Shown in pieces: positions 1-8,726 of a stretch of 64,000 nt of DNA (its first letter is position 1; every line of letters begins with the position of its first letter). The stretch is from positions 21,744 through 85,743 of IMG/VR virus record IMGVR_UViG_3300028763_000010; one strand, given 5' to 3'. Both the position numbers and the translations under genes were made by a program. This DNA comes from a virus. The notes below the pieces were generated by a model, which had not been told where the DNA came from, did no database searches, and saw nothing but the letters and a program-made list of their open reading frames with translations.

Positions 1-1074
1 ACTTTCTTCTATTAAACTATTACCATCTTCATCAATTATTTCAAATTCATAAGCTGGAACAAAAGCCGCGACTTTACCAGTTGAAGAGATTTCATCTTCT
101 TCCCATATATTGTCAAACTCGAGCAAATCAAATTTAGCCGGATTATATGCCATTTCTTCGACATCAGCAACAGACTCATCCATATCACCACCAGTTCCAA
201 TATACATTTGATAACCGGTCTTATCACCTTCAGCAAGTAAAGATGGTTTAACGAACTCTGCTGTTTGCTTAAGAGTATCTTTTTTCCATTTACCAATTTC
301 TTCATAAAGAATCCAAAAAGGAGTAAGACCTGATACAGCTTGTGTATTATCTTTTGCAGTAATACAATAAACTTCACTACCAAAACCAAGCATAAGAGTT
401 CTTTTCTCTCCGGTTTCTTCATTGACTACCTCTTCACGATAAGAAGACTTAATATAGTCACTTCTGTTTGGTGATCTACGTTTATAAAACTCACTATCTC
501 CAAGCCAATCAAGTCCGCGAACAACATTAGTCATTGTATGCTCAGCATAGTTTCCTTGGCCGGCAACAATTACGTTTTGAGAACCAGGGATAAAAATAAA
601 ATTATAACCGATATTACTTGCTGCATATTCAGAGAATCCTTTCTGTCTTGACTTAGGAAATAACAAATCTTTTGCATTTAAAAACATAAGTTCTATACAC
701 ATGAATTTGAAATAATCTAAAGAAGTAAATTTAGGATGACGTTTATCCTTTCTTTTTACATTATCCAATTTTGCAAGAATAACCCAAAAATTCAAATAGA
801 AATACATTCTACCGGGAATCCAAATATCATGACCACGTTTTGTTGCATTAGGAACAATATATCCTTTTATACAACGACGATATTGCTCATGCCACCATGC
901 TTGATAGTTTGGACTATCTTTATCAGGTTGCATTTCATCTTTATTATAGATAACTGGACTGAAACGCTTAGTATCTTTAAAATCTCTTGTTAGACACATA
1001 TTATCAATGTCCGGAACAAGTGTTCTATCCATTGATAATACATCATCTAAATATGTAAGTTTAATATCAGCCAT
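1..1074 (-). CDS. terL: Terminase large subunit (N-terminal part; runs off the left edge)
   Basis: This is the ATP-driven DNA-packaging motor subunit that threads DNA into the prohead and cuts it. About 357 residues are visible from an ATG whose complement ends at 1074, and the frame is open to base 1. A Walker A-like stretch KSRQKGFSEYAA lies near residues 141-152, the Arg-Gln-x-Gly-x-Ser type seen in T4-like and crAss-like terminases. A Walker B-like stretch WILYEEI lies near residue 255, with Glu-Glu where Asp-Glu is usual. The nuclease domain should lie outside the window. It is followed after 3 bases by a lysis-type gene, so packaging and lysis genes share a direction. The family is fairly sure, the subfamily not. 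Confidence 0.82.
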   Translation of the reverse strand, partial: MADIKLTYLDDVLSMDRTLVPDIDNMCLTRDFKDTKRFSPVIYNKDEMQPDKDSPNYQAWWHEQYRRCIKGYIVPNATKRGHDIWIPGRMYFYLNFWVILAKLDNVKRKDKRHPKFTSLDYFKFMCIELMFLNAKDLLFPKSRQKGFSEYAASNIGYNFIFIPGSQNVIVAGQGNYAEHTMTNVVRGLDWLGDSEFYKRRSPNRSDYIKSSYREEVVNEETGEKRTLMLGFGSEVYCITAKDNTQAVSGLTPFWILYEEIGKWKKDTLKQTAEFVKPSLLAEGDKTGYQMYIGTGGDMDESVADVEEMAYNPAKFDLLEFDNIWEEDEISSTGKVAAFVPAYEFEIIDEDGNSLIEES

Positions 1075-1077
1075 AAA

Positions 1078-1719
1078 TTATTTTGCTATAAAATATCCTC
1101 CAATTGCACCGGCGCCCAAATAGAACCAAATATTATTTTTACTCCACCAACCAGTTGAACGTTTTAATGCAGTAGTCAAATCTTTCTTTTCTTTTTGTAA
1201 TATAAGATTTTCATTTTTACATTGTTCTGTTTCCTCTGTTTGTAAGAAGTATTTTTTAGTAGCATCAGTCAAACTAAGTTCAGTACTAATTAATTTCTTT
1301 TCAGTAGTTTTTATAATAGTATCTTTCTGCTGCAGTGATATATTTTTCAATACTAAAAGACTATCACAATTCGCTAAAGTATGCTTTGTAGTATCTGTAT
1401 TATAATCATTTTCAAACTTACTTATCTTTTTTGATAAAACTACATTTTTATCTTTATAATTAGAAAGCGTTTTACTTGATTCTAAACGATCCTTTTTTCG
1501 TAAAGCATTGATACTATCAATCGACTTAATTGATTGCTTACGATAGTTACTAGAAGCTGTATTAAAGCCATCACGATATGCAGATGATACATCTTGTTTT
1601 GTAATCAATGTTTTTGCCTGTTTTGATTGACATGATTTTACCACACCACCAATAAACAGTAAAAGCACGATAGTTATTATCGCGCTTATTACCAAGTTTT
1701 TCTTTATAAATTGTATCAT
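1078..1719 (-). CDS. Membrane-anchored coiled-coil protein, spanin-like
   Basis: This 213-residue protein has an N-terminal membrane segment at about residues 9-30, ending in a Cys (VVKSCQSK). A long charged, Lys/Glu/Ser-rich coiled coil follows, then a short hydrophobic Gly/Ala-rich C-terminal stretch (WFYLGAGAIGGYFIAK). An inner-membrane anchor with a periplasmic coiled coil is the architecture of i-spanins, which fuse the inner and outer membranes in the last step of lysis. It overlaps the upstream holin-like gene by ATGA (1716-1719), so the two are translationally coupled. Spanin is an inference from architecture and neighbours. A tail-associated membrane protein is the alternative. Confidence 0.6.
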   Translation of the reverse strand: MIQFIKKNLVISAIITIVLLLFIGGVVKSCQSKQAKTLITKQDVSSAYRDGFNTASSNYRKQSIKSIDSINALRKKDRLESSKTLSNYKDKNVVLSKKISKFENDYNTDTTKHTLANCDSLLVLKNISLQQKDTIIKTTEKKLISTELSLTDATKKYFLQTEETEQCKNENLILQKEKKDLTTALKRSTGWWSKNNIWFYLGAGAIGGYFIAK

Positions 1720-1937
1720 ACTTCTCTAGTCCCTCCGGTGACATCACTATCTTTATCAAAGAACTTACCAATACCAAGAATGATAGGAGTAGAGATTACT
1801 AAATATTGACCAGTGTCAGTAATAGTAATTGTTTTTAGATAGACTAAAAATAAACATATAAACACATTTACTAAACAGACAATTCCGAATAGTGATGTTT
1901 TCCATGATTTGCGTTTGTAAGAAGTTCTTGTTTTCAT
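1716..1937 (-). CDS. Small two-segment membrane protein, holin-like
   Basis: The protein has 73 residues from the ATG at 1937 (MKTRTSYKRKSW). A further in-frame ATG lies five codons upstream, but the Lys/Arg-rich start is the better fit. Basic N-terminus, then two hydrophobic segments (about residues 14-35 and 42-58), then a charged C-terminus ending GGTREV. This is the size and topology of class II holins, which open the inner membrane for the endolysin. The neighbours (coiled-coil protein downstream, endolysin about 1.5 kb upstream) agree. No family was recognised by sequence. Confidence 0.6.
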   Translation of the reverse strand: MKTRTSYKRKSWKTSLFGIVCLVNVFICLFLVYLKTITITDTGQYLVISTPIILGIGKFFDKDSDVTGGTREV

Positions 1938-1964
1938 AATAATTAATATCAAATTGTTTTATAA

Positions 1965-3254
1965 TTAAACTAATATAGAAGTACCATCAATCCAAATAGT
2001 GCCTGTGTCATAATGTCCTTCACCTACAGCACCTATAAGCATCGCCTTGGTACCTATTTCAGAAGATAAATTATAACATCCTTGTAAGTCTGTTCCACAA
2101 ATGTTAGCAGACCTAAGGTCGGTATTATTTAGATTACAGTTTTTCATTAAAACATTAGTTAGATTAGCAGAAACGAAGTTAACATAAGATAGATCACTAT
2201 CCATAAATTGACTTCTTTCAAATGATGCGTTTGGAGCAAACATACCTCGTAGATATGAACCTGTAAAATCACATTCTTGAACAACAGCGTTTGAAAAATT
2301 AGTCTCAGCAAACTTAGAAAACTTGAAACTACATCTCTCAATATAGGAATAAGACATTTCAGCTCCTGATAAATCTCCGGATTGTAAATCACAATCTCTC
2401 ATTATTAGGAATCTCATATAAGACCCTATTAATTTTACTCCTATTAGATTATGATTGACAATATTAGGTGCAATAGGAACATATTCTTGACCAACTCTTT
2501 TATAAAGCATTCGATTACGACCATCAACATTTCGGTCTCCACCACATTGAATTACATTAAAAGGTCCTAATTGTCTGTCCCATGGAATTGTCAACATTTC
2601 TTCATAATCTGCTACCGTGAAATAAGCCTCATCTAATCCTCCAAAATATACACTATTCAAATTAAGAGGTAAAGGAAACTTTAATTTAAACTCTTGTCCT
2701 CTGTATGCATTAAATGCTATACCCATAAACATCTTATCCATAGGATTACGTATAGTAAATCCTTCATCATAGTTCTCACATATATTACGTAATCCCATTG
2801 GATACCAATCTATATCTTCTTTAAAATTTATATAAACATAAGCAGGCCATAGAATCTCACCTTTCCATAAATTCCAATTTATAGTTTTTGAATGATTATA
2901 AAAATTTATGATAATTGGGTTTTCAGCAGTTGCTTCACTACATAATTCTAATTTATCGATAAGATATTCTCCCGGTTTCATATCTATAACATTGCTTGTG
3001 CCCCCACTACTGGAGGCATCAACAAAAAAACTACATGTCGCTGTTTCATATGCTGATAAATCACTATAATAATTTCCATTTATATCTTGAAATTCTGTTG
3101 GCATTAATCCATCTGCATAATTTCCATTACCTTCTTCTTTTACAATAGTAATTGCTCCTGTAATTGAATTGGTAATTTCAACACAAGAACCTGATGGTAT
3201 TCCAGTATTGTCGCCAATAACCCATTTCCCATTTTGTTTTTTATAGAATTTCAT
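1965..3254 (-). CDS. Pentapeptide-repeat protein, probably tail or receptor-binding
   Basis: The protein has 429 residues. The N-terminus (KKQNGKWVIGDNTGIPSG) resembles short beta-structured leaders of Bacteroidota phage fibre proteins. The middle is mixed beta. Residues about 285-390 form a run of A(D/N)LxX pentapeptide repeats (for example DLSGAEMSYSYIERCSF, NLNNTDLRSANICGTDL) expected to fold as a right-handed quadrilateral beta helix. Pentapeptide helices occur in phage tail spikes and as DNA mimics. The lysis and tail context and the length favour a structural, surface-exposed role. No catalytic motif was seen. The exact function is unknown. Confidence 0.6.
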   Translation of the reverse strand: MKFYKKQNGKWVIGDNTGIPSGSCVEITNSITGAITIVKEEGNGNYADGLMPTEFQDINGNYYSDLSAYETATCSFFVDASSSGGTSNVIDMKPGEYLIDKLELCSEATAENPIIINFYNHSKTINWNLWKGEILWPAYVYINFKEDIDWYPMGLRNICENYDEGFTIRNPMDKMFMGIAFNAYRGQEFKLKFPLPLNLNSVYFGGLDEAYFTVADYEEMLTIPWDRQLGPFNVIQCGGDRNVDGRNRMLYKRVGQEYVPIAPNIVNHNLIGVKLIGSYMRFLIMRDCDLQSGDLSGAEMSYSYIERCSFKFSKFAETNFSNAVVQECDFTGSYLRGMFAPNASFERSQFMDSDLSYVNFVSANLTNVLMKNCNLNNTDLRSANICGTDLQGCYNLSSEIGTKAMLIGAVGEGHYDTGTIWIDGTSILV

Positions 3255-3284
3255 GACATTTTAATTTATTGTGTAAATACAACA

Positions 3285-3312
3285 TTAGGGAATGAACTTA
3301 ATCACTCCCTAA
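3285..3312 (-). terminator. Hairpin between the tiny basic peptide and the pentapeptide gene
   Basis: Read on the minus strand, TTAGGGAGTGA pairs with TCATTCCCTAA around a 6-base loop. One pair is a G-U that works only in the minus-strand RNA. The run after it (TGTTGTATTT) is a weak U-tract, so this may be a leaky terminator or an RNA-stabilising hairpin rather than a full stop. Confidence 0.45.
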
Positions 3313-3325
3313 TAGATAATAATTG

Positions 3326-3397
3326 TTAGCAAGATTTCTTACTTGACATCGGTTTCTTCTTTCCAGAAGAAGATGGTTTTTGCTTTGTTGCAGCCAT
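3326..3397 (-). CDS. 23-residue basic Lys/Ser-rich peptide
   Basis: A short open frame encodes MAATKQKPSSSGKKKPMSS followed by KKSC. It has eight Lys in 23 residues, no acidic residue and a terminal Cys. It sits alone between the endolysin gene and the hairpin at 3285-3312, with about 25 bases of AT-rich leader and no Shine-Dalgarno sequence, as usual here. Coding is supported by the strongly biased composition and by fitting the gap exactly. Role unknown: a DNA-compacting or virion peptide would be a guess. Confidence 0.45.
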   Translation of the reverse strand: MAATKQKPSSSGKKKPMSSKKSC

Positions 3398-3422
3398 AAT
3401 GATTAGTTTTAAAGATTAGTAA

Positions 3423-3893
3423 TTATAGTTTTAAATTGTTTACTCGATTAATCCATCCCTTTTTAAATTTTGCATTTTTGCCAATACCTATATTAGTGTA
3501 AAATGCTATACGAGCATTCTTATAAGCATTGAGATAATTTCCAGAATTTACTTTTTGAAGAGTTTGATTACCAAAAATTCCATCAGTTAAAACTCCTATA
3601 ACTGATTGAAGAACTTCTATTGCTCTATGGACACCAGAGGTAACTGCAAAATCAAAAACATGTAAAGCTAAAAATTCATCTTTGATTAAATCTATCTTGC
3701 AAGGATCACAATACAGTTTTTTATAAATTGCAATTGCTTGTACTTCTGTTAGATTTTTAATATCTAGATTTGGAAATGCTTTTTTAGAAATACCATATTT
3801 AGTTTCACCTCCCGAATCATTAGGGTCATTAGTATATTTACTACCACCCTCTGCAAAAAGTATTTTAGGTATAAATTTATTTGCTCTTTCCAT
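3423..3893 (-). CDS. Endolysin, GH108 (ZliS-type) lysozyme with peptidoglycan-binding C-terminus
   Basis: This muramidase would cleave the glycan strands of peptidoglycan at lysis. The 156-residue protein begins with the family hallmark: a Phe-Ala-Glu-Gly-Gly box (Glu15 the likely general acid) followed by NDPNDSGGETKYGIS at residues 22-36. The aromatic/Asp-rich helix HVFDFAVTSGVHRAI lies near residue 80. The C-terminal half (SVIGVLTDGIFGNQTLQ) matches the GH108 peptidoglycan-binding portion. There is no signal peptide, so export needs a holin, and small membrane proteins are encoded on both sides. Length is a little under the family norm of 160-180. Confidence 0.88.
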   Translation of the reverse strand: MERANKFIPKILFAEGGSKYTNDPNDSGGETKYGISKKAFPNLDIKNLTEVQAIAIYKKLYCDPCKIDLIKDEFLALHVFDFAVTSGVHRAIEVLQSVIGVLTDGIFGNQTLQKVNSGNYLNAYKNARIAFYTNIGIGKNAKFKKGWINRVNNLKL

Positions 3894-3895
3894 AA

Positions 3896-4276
3896 TTATT
3901 CTTGTTTGTTTTCAATATCTAAAGCACGCATTTTAATTGCTACTGGACAATTATCCGTATTGTCTTTGTTATGTTGACAACTTTTATTAGAACTTACAAT
4001 CATTCGATAAGCAGAAATAAGTCTTTGTGAACGACTATCTTTTTTTAAAAGTTTTTCAACATCCAATTCAAGAGTTTCAATTTTTTTTTCTGCTTCTAAT
4101 TTCCATTTAAGAAGAAGATTTAATGAAGTCTCCCATGATTGATTTTCTTTGATAATAGCATTACTTTTTCGAATGCTAATAGAAGATGGAGAAAAGTAAG
4201 AAACAATACTCATTACTCCACCAATAGCACCAAGTGTTCCTCCAGTGCCAATTAAGGCAATTAAAATATTATCCAT
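3896..4276 (-). CDS. N-terminal membrane anchor plus coiled coil; lysis accessory
   Basis: The protein has 126 residues. Residues 4-28 are a Gly-rich hydrophobic segment (LIALIGTGGTLGAIGGVMSI), followed by a coiled coil (EAEKKIETLELDVEKLLKK) and a C-terminal pair of Cys in a His/Asn/Asp-rich stretch (SCQHNKDNTDNCPVAIKM). Similar small proteins sit next to endolysins in Bacteroidota siphophages and may act as holin, antiholin or spanin. It lies 2 bases upstream of the endolysin and overlaps the next upstream gene by 16 bases. The role is inferred from position only. Confidence 0.6.
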   Translation of the reverse strand: MDNILIALIGTGGTLGAIGGVMSIVSYFSPSSISIRKSNAIIKENQSWETSLNLLLKWKLEAEKKIETLELDVEKLLKKDSRSQRLISAYRMIVSSNKSCQHNKDNTDNCPVAIKMRALDIENKQE

Positions 4277-4440
4277 CGTTTTCTTTTTATGTAAGTTTCG
4301 TCAATTTTCTTAGACTCTTCAAGTAATCGTATTAGATGATCTATTTCTTTTGTTGTCATATTGTCACAGACTCCATTATCTATTGCTTTTATGACTCTTT
4401 TAAAGAGTCGTATGATTGTCTTTTTTACTGTAGCATCCAT
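4261..4440 (-). CDS. 59-residue basic protein of unknown function
   Basis: The frame starts MDATVKKTIIRLFKRVIKAI and ends KRKRWIIF. It is helical and amphipathic, with Lys/Arg at both ends. It overlaps the downstream anchor protein by 16 bases and the upstream membrane protein by about 40, the tight packing typical of phage lysis cassettes. No family was recognised; it could be an antiholin-like or regulatory peptide. Confidence 0.5.
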   Translation of the reverse strand: MDATVKKTIIRLFKRVIKAIDNGVCDNMTTKEIDHLIRLLEESKKIDETYIKRKRWIIF

Positions 4441-4780
4441 TTTTATAATATAAGATTGAAGATAATATAATAGAGAATAAAGTCAATTTAATAATAGTAT
4501 CAAAAATGTCAGGTAAAAATAAACCTTTATTATTTAAATATTCTATAATTAAACAAATAGTCATATTTAATATTAAAACTTTATGCCATAAACAGAATCT
4601 AAATGATAAAGATGCTGAAAATAAATATAGATTATATATTAAACTTTGTCCAAATCCAATATATAAATACATATCTCTTATTTTTGATTCATGCCAAAAT
4701 ACATAAATAAAAAGTAAAAATAAATTTATTATAATTGGAATATACTTAGTTAGAACTACGTGTATTCTAATAAAGTTCAT
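4400..4780 (-). CDS. Multi-pass small membrane protein, holin candidate
   Basis: The preferred start MNFIRIHVVLTK gives 126 residues. A longer start at 4837 would fully overlap the Gly-rich peptide gene and adds a non-hydrophobic leader. Three or four hydrophobic segments are visible: about residues 12-30, 42-60, 66-85 and 95-113. The C-terminus is short and charged (KNGCYSKKDNHTTL). Size and topology fit a class I holin, and it stands three genes upstream of the GH108 endolysin. No family name can be given. Confidence 0.55.
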   Translation of the reverse strand: MNFIRIHVVLTKYIPIIINLFLLFIYVFWHESKIRDMYLYIGFGQSLIYNLYLFSASLSFRFCLWHKVLILNMTICLIIEYLNNKGLFLPDIFDTIIKLTLFSIILSSILYYKNGCYSKKDNHTTL

Positions 4781-4868
4781 CGGTCGTAATAGGTCTAGTT
4801 CCACCACCAGTTCCGCCTCCAGTTCTTGGATTGTCATCTTTTTTTAAAGTGTCGTCTTCTTTTTTCAT
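4767..4868 (-). CDS. 33-residue Gly/Thr-rich peptide
   Basis: The frame encodes MKKEDDTLKKDDNPRTGGGT then GGGTRPITTDELY: an acidic/basic head, a GGGT tandem and an acidic tail. It overlaps both neighbours: its ATG lies over the stop of the 141-residue gene (4-base overlap) and its stop falls inside the first codons of the membrane protein. Overlap at both ends suggests translational coupling. Function unknown; coding is judged from composition and fit. Confidence 0.4.
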   Translation of the reverse strand: MKKEDDTLKKDDNPRTGGGTGGGTRPITTDELY

Positions 4869-5290
4869 TTTTTCCAATTTTTTTCTTGTGAAAAGTATTT
4901 AAGAGTAATTAAAGCATTCATAGGTATTCCTTTTGTAGAACGTACTATTGATTCTTTAATCTCTACTAATGAAATTTTTCGTTCTATCTCAAAATCACTT
5001 TGTAATTTTTCATTTAAAACTTTAAATTCATTTTGTTCTTCTAAAGATAATAACAAAATAGCATTGTCTCGGCTTATTTGATTTTCTTTATTCATCTCAA
5101 CAAATTTGTTTTCAAATTCAATTAATCTAGGACTAATCGTTTTTTGAATTTTGTTGTTTTCTTTTTCAAGAATTTCAAAATTATCTAGAATAAGACAATT
5201 CAATTCAGTATTATCAATACCTTTTGAATTAAAAATATTCATTAGATTACTAATTTCAAAAAACTTTGATCTAATTTCTCCAATTTTCAT
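4865..5290 (-). CDS. 141-residue helical protein of unknown function
   Basis: Almost entirely helical and rich in Glu, Lys, Asn and Ile, with probable coiled coil at about residues 38-105 (NFEILEKENNKIQK and LSLEEQNEFKVLNEK). No membrane segment, Cys pair or catalytic motif is visible. It lies directly downstream of the tail-fibre gene in the same direction. A fibre chaperone or assembly scaffold is possible from position, but nothing in the sequence proves it. Confidence 0.55.
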   Translation of the reverse strand: MKIGEIRSKFFEISNLMNIFNSKGIDNTELNCLILDNFEILEKENNKIQKTISPRLIEFENKFVEMNKENQISRDNAILLLSLEEQNEFKVLNEKLQSDFEIERKISLVEIKESIVRSTKGIPMNALITLKYFSQEKNWKK

Positions 5291-5326
5291 AACTTTTTAT
5301 TTTTATATTTATTCTATTATAATTAT

Positions 5327-8300
5327 TTAATACCCTTCTAAAACAACATATCCTGCTGATGTTGAACTTGCGTTTATAGTAATAGAAGTAGAACTGAGTG
5401 AAGTTATAGTTATCGCGCCAGTTATATAATATGATGGTTGTCCAAATGCAGTAAATGCAACTGGAAATGTATATGTAGCCGATCCACCAAATGGGCTTCC
5501 TTTTAATACTACCTTTTTGTAACTATTTGTCTGAAATGGCATAGAACAAATAACAGTCCCACTAACTGATCCATTTATAGATGTTTGTGTTTGATCTATT
5601 CCTATTGCACTTATATTTACAACGCTCCCATCAGCTAGTAATAATTGAGAAGATGTTCCTCCTGATTTAATAAAACTACTAGCAGTAATATTACCATTAA
5701 AATAGCCACTACCACTAACTCCAATACCACCATCAACAACTAATGCGCCTGTGGTAGGTGAGGTTGAGAGAGTTGTTGAAAGTATGTCTATTTCCCCAGT
5801 ATTTCGAATGTATAATCTTTTAGTTCCTGTTGAGTATAACCCAAGCCCATTATTTGAAAAAGAACCGATATAAGTATCATTATTTACTCCGTATTGCTCA
5901 ATACCAAATTTACCATATACAGCTCCTCCACTTCTTTTTAAATTAATACCCCCTTGATTGGCGTTTCCAATATAATAATATGCATTGTCTGACCCATCAT
6001 CACTTATTAAACTATTTACCATATTGCTACCATTCCATTTAGGAATGTAGTTTATTGTAAGTCCTGTAATTGCAGGTTGAAATGCACTAGTATTAGTATA
6101 AGCCGATGAACCTAAGCCTAACCAAGATTTAATACTAGAATTATCAGCAACTCTAAACTTATTATCAGATACATCCCATGCAATCAATCTATTTACATTA
6201 ACAGCTTGATTGAAATCTATAGGATAACCTCCCCATTGATTAGAATTGCCTGCGCTGTTTGCATAGTTTACACTCTGAGCAGATATATTACCAGTATTAA
6301 TAGCGCTACCTAATGGTTGATATGTAGTACTATCCAAACTCCCATCACCTTTAAGAAATTGTGATGAAGTTCCACCAGATACTTTATATTGGGTTGCAGT
6401 TACATAATTTTTAAAAAATACATTGTCAGACCCATCAATGTACATAGGAGTGGTACTATCGGTATAGTTTCTTATAGAAAATCCTATATTACTTACACCA
6501 TCTATACTGTTTTTAATATTATATTCCTTTGCACCTATTTGAGTTCCTTGAAAGGATATTAGTGCAGAACTTCCGTTTAAGTTTTGAAGGTACAAAGAAT
6601 TAGATTGAACTATAGTGGAGTAGCTCTCAAATGTCAAATTATTAGCCCCTGCTGTCAATTTCAATCCAAGACCATTTGAATTATTTTTAAGATATCCACC
6701 ATTTACAAATGAAATGCCAAGCCCCTGATTAAAACCAATATTGCCAGATTCTTGTCCGCCAGACAATGGTAAATAATTAGTCCACGGAGTATCAGTTATC
6801 CCATACCCAGATAAAGTAGATGGATGATTGGAAGAATACCAATAACCAACTAATGTCCATGGAGTACCAGTTACAAATCCACCATAGTTACCTAAGTCAT
6901 TTGTAAATTGTGATAATAATGTAGGTTTAGAAGTTATTTCTGAATAAGTATAACTAGGTTTTGTAGAAGTTTTAGCCCAATTATAAACATCTGATGCAAT
7001 ACGAGAATCACTTAATCTACTATCAGTATTTACTACCCAATTACCATAATTACCAAGATCATTGGAAAATTGAGAAAGTAATGTTGGACGATTACCAATT
7101 TCGGTCCATACATAAGATGGTTTTACTGATTCTTTAGCCCATAAATATACATCACTTGCCGGCAAAGTAGTAGGATAATTTGGAAGTCCATAACCACTTG
7201 TTGTTGTTGGATGATTATCAGTACTCCATTGTAATACATTAGAGACGTTTGAAAGACCTATATCAGACTTATTTAATACAACAGTACCTACATAACCATT
7301 TACAGAACTTACTGCATCTGTGTTATCTACCTTGCCCCATACAGAACCATTTGCTATCAACCAATCTCCTACTTTCCATTCACTAATTGAACCCATAGTA
7401 GTAGAACCGGCTACAGATACTATATAATAATCACCATTTGAAGTTGGGGTTGATGGTAATGATGGTAATCCAGTTGACGCATCCCATAAACCTTTATAGT
7501 TTACTTGGCCCAATAAAGATACTGGTATTTGAGATAATGGAATTTTTGTATCACTTCCTAATGTAGCTAATCCATTAGCAACACCCATCAATGAACTTGA
7601 TAATTTATTATTAAAAGTATTCCAATCAGTAAAACTTAATGAACCTGTAGAATTTGTAGAAGAAAGTCCTAAAGATAATTCTTGTTCATCCAATGTAAGG
7701 CCATTAGAAGAACCCAAAGTAAGTGGATTATGGTTTTTATAACTAAGCTTCTCTATTGCGCTTAAAACAGTGTCAGATGCGTTTACATTACCATCTGTTG
7801 CCACATACCCATTCAAGTAAGTTCCAAGAACTCTATTAGTAGTAAAATAAAGATTATCTTCTTCAGTCACTTCGATAGTTGTATAATAAGGTTTAGAAAC
7901 AGAAAGAGCCCAAGTAGGAATATTTGTTATTCCATAACCTTGGACTGTTGTTGGCTTATTTAATAAACCGGAGAATGATAATTCATGTACGTTACCAGTA
8001 GACTGAGAATGGTCATAAGCTATCTTACCTAAGTCACCATAATAAGCATTAGTATGTAATTCACCAAGAAGAAGATTTTGTTCCGGAAGTAATAAAACCC
8101 ATTGACCATTTTTACGACCATAAACTTGTTCATCAGGAGCATCACCGATACCACTAGTAAAAAATATATTTGAAGGTTCAATTAAGTATGAAATTTTAGT
8201 ATCATGAACATCAATATCATAATGTGGTGTAGACTCATCAATTATTACTTGATAAGTAACTACAACATTATTTAGATTCAATTCAAAAATTGATTCTTTT

Positions 8301-8362
8301 ACATTAATATCCTCGGTGTTATTACCACCAGTATTATTTACTAATATATCAAAAGTATCCAT
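5327..8362 (-). CDS. Large tail fibre / receptor-binding protein
   Basis: This 1011-residue, Ser/Thr/Asn/Gly-rich, beta-structured protein carries the short units common in Bacteroidota phage fibres: variants of 'KPTTVQGYGITN' (about residues 136-148, 395-400 and 515-525), and two copies of a longer unit with ASDVYxWAKxSxKPS, then RPTLLSQF or KPTLLSQF, then NDLGNYG at about residues 395-500. FLKGDGS and KSGGTSSQ motifs (about residues 675 and 910) are typical of trimeric fibre shafts near the tip. The last 100 residues form a distinct beta domain that probably contacts the receptor. The next genes upstream encode smaller partners. No chaperone-type autoprotease motif was identified. Confidence 0.82.
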   Translation of the reverse strand: MDTFDILVNNTGGNNTEDINVKESIFELNLNNVVVTYQVIIDESTPHYDIDVHDTKISYLIEPSNIFFTSGIGDAPDEQVYGRKNGQWVLLLPEQNLLLGELHTNAYYGDLGKIAYDHSQSTGNVHELSFSGLLNKPTTVQGYGITNIPTWALSVSKPYYTTIEVTEEDNLYFTTNRVLGTYLNGYVATDGNVNASDTVLSAIEKLSYKNHNPLTLGSSNGLTLDEQELSLGLSSTNSTGSLSFTDWNTFNNKLSSSLMGVANGLATLGSDTKIPLSQIPVSLLGQVNYKGLWDASTGLPSLPSTPTSNGDYYIVSVAGSTTMGSISEWKVGDWLIANGSVWGKVDNTDAVSSVNGYVGTVVLNKSDIGLSNVSNVLQWSTDNHPTTTSGYGLPNYPTTLPASDVYLWAKESVKPSYVWTEIGNRPTLLSQFSNDLGNYGNWVVNTDSRLSDSRIASDVYNWAKTSTKPSYTYSEITSKPTLLSQFTNDLGNYGGFVTGTPWTLVGYWYSSNHPSTLSGYGITDTPWTNYLPLSGGQESGNIGFNQGLGISFVNGGYLKNNSNGLGLKLTAGANNLTFESYSTIVQSNSLYLQNLNGSSALISFQGTQIGAKEYNIKNSIDGVSNIGFSIRNYTDSTTPMYIDGSDNVFFKNYVTATQYKVSGGTSSQFLKGDGSLDSTTYQPLGSAINTGNISAQSVNYANSAGNSNQWGGYPIDFNQAVNVNRLIAWDVSDNKFRVADNSSIKSWLGLGSSAYTNTSAFQPAITGLTINYIPKWNGSNMVNSLISDDGSDNAYYYIGNANQGGINLKRSGGAVYGKFGIEQYGVNNDTYIGSFSNNGLGLYSTGTKRLYIRNTGEIDILSTTLSTSPTTGALVVDGGIGVSGSGYFNGNITASSFIKSGGTSSQLLLADGSVVNISAIGIDQTQTSINGSVSGTVICSMPFQTNSYKKVVLKGSPFGGSATYTFPVAFTAFGQPSYYITGAITITSLSSTSITINASSTSAGYVVLEGY

Positions 8363-8364
8363 TA

Positions 8365-8721
8365 TTATCTTATTGTACTAATTGGCAAGACTTCTCTTCT
8401 TCCTGGTGCAAAACCAGTAATTTTTTTACCTGTTGAAAGAATGATATTAAAATCAAACTCATAATCTGCCGGTTCAGCAGTCATTTCATGTTCAGGAATA
8501 GTAATGATATTATCTGCTGTAGTAATAGTATTATCTGCTGTAGAATATTGTTTTCCTAATACATTACCATTCATCAAATTCATAACTATATTAGCGCCAT
8601 CTAATACTACCGGTACACGTATTTTTTGCCCAACATTATCTGGATCATCTATTAACGCATTTACTTCAATAGTCATTTCTGGAACTGTAGATTTATAATA
8701 AACTGGGTCAAGTACTAACAT
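8365..8721 (-). CDS. Small beta-rich tail-fibre-associated protein
   Basis: The 118-residue protein is all-beta, with a hydrophobic strand pattern (VPVVLDGANIVMNLMNG) and a duplicated ADNTITTADNIITI segment at about residues 62-77. It lies 2 bases upstream of the large fibre gene. Its N-terminal style resembles baseplate or fibre-attachment domains that join a fibre to the tail. Structural role is inferred from position and fold type; no specific family is recognised. Confidence 0.55.
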   Translation of the reverse strand: MLVLDPVYYKSTVPEMTIEVNALIDDPDNVGQKIRVPVVLDGANIVMNLMNGNVLGKQYSTADNTITTADNIITIPEHEMTAEPADYEFDFNIILSTGKKITGFAPGRREVLPISTIR

Positions 8722-8726
8722 AATAA

